64,000 nt of DNA. Source: Streptomyces sp. Edi2 (GTDB lineage: Bacteria; Actinomycetota; Actinomycetes; Streptomycetales; Streptomycetaceae). The stretch lies in contig NZ_JBEJGX010000003.1 in NCBI RefSeq assembly GCF_040253635.1, positions 4,117,501-4,181,500 of the forward strand, read 5' to 3'. Positions 64,000 to 64,000 of this stretch are shown here, piece after piece; position 1 is the first letter of the stretch, and each line of letters begins with the position of its first letter. The position numbers and the translations under genes are program-made. The notes under the pieces are model-generated. The model searched no databases and was not told where the DNA came from. It was given only the letters and a program-made list of their open reading frames with translations.

Positions 64000-64000
64000 A

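Overview
The window is chromosomal DNA from a Streptomyces-type actinomycete. The evidence is a very high GC content with strong third-position bias, many GTG starts, BldC encoded as a 68-residue protein, an AtrA-type TetR regulator, a membrane-anchored ECF sigma factor, WhiJ/AbaA/DUF397-type genes, a c-di-AMP riboswitch in front of a cell-wall hydrolase, and several transcription units with no ribosome-binding site. From memory, gene order parallels the Streptomyces coelicolor core segment from about SCO4121 down to SCO4071. Orthologue names rest on recall of that order plus protein motifs, not on a search.

Layout. 1-8.2 kb: end of an MFS transporter, a PAS-SpoIIE-HATPase phosphatase, type II NADH dehydrogenase (ndh), the divergent AtrA-like regulator, and an ECF sigma factor fused to a zinc-binding anti-sigma-like segment, a membrane helix and an NPCBM carbohydrate-binding domain. 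8.2-18.8 kb: an asparagine-synthase-like protein without the amidotransferase cysteine, a sporulation-associated regulator, an LhgO-type oxidase, a membrane PQQ-like protein, trmB and a PrsW-family protease. 18.9-22.4 kb: an accessory island of visibly lower GC with an SRA-HNH modification-dependent endonuclease and an AbaA/WhiJ/DUF397 regulatory cluster. 22.4-30.4 kb: aldo/keto reductase, riboswitch-controlled M23 peptidase, a DUF2332 protein, a second PP2C phosphatase and a three-gene type VII (WXG100-like) set. 30.7-42.7 kb: tRNA-Lys, an rhlE-like helicase, a lipoprotein, a zincin, a metallophosphoesterase, a tRNA Glu-Asp-Phe cluster, a YhgE-like membrane protein, hrpA and a second identical tRNA-Asp. 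43-47 kb: bldC, valine dehydrogenase and DUF3073. 47.3-62.6 kb: purine biosynthesis genes in three blocks (purF-purM, purS-purQ-purL, purC), mixed with a mycothiol-type enzyme, an ArsR-M23 pair, an lsr2 paralogue, three tRNA-Gly genes and an ABC transporter/two-component operon. The window ends inside a second MFS transporter.

How the genes work together. The purine genes encode steps 1 (PurF), 4 (PurSQL), 5 (PurM) and the SAICAR step (PurC) of IMP synthesis. Developmental control is dense: AtrA-like, ECF, the sporulation protein, BldC, the WhiJ/AbaA set and an Lsr2 paralogue. Convergent gene pairs are usually separated by long perfect hairpins.

Most notable points: (1) a tRNA-Gly(UCC) whose T-arm carries GUGC instead of GTPsiC, as in staphylococcal peptidoglycan tRNAs; (2) degenerate tandem repeats that begin over the stop codon of three different genes; (3) a 126-bp tandem duplication in the helicase tail and several other in-frame minisatellites; (4) an intergenic-type palindrome inserted in frame in hrpA; (5) five genes predicted to be leaderless. 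No CRISPR array, insertion sequence, integrase or rRNA gene was seen.
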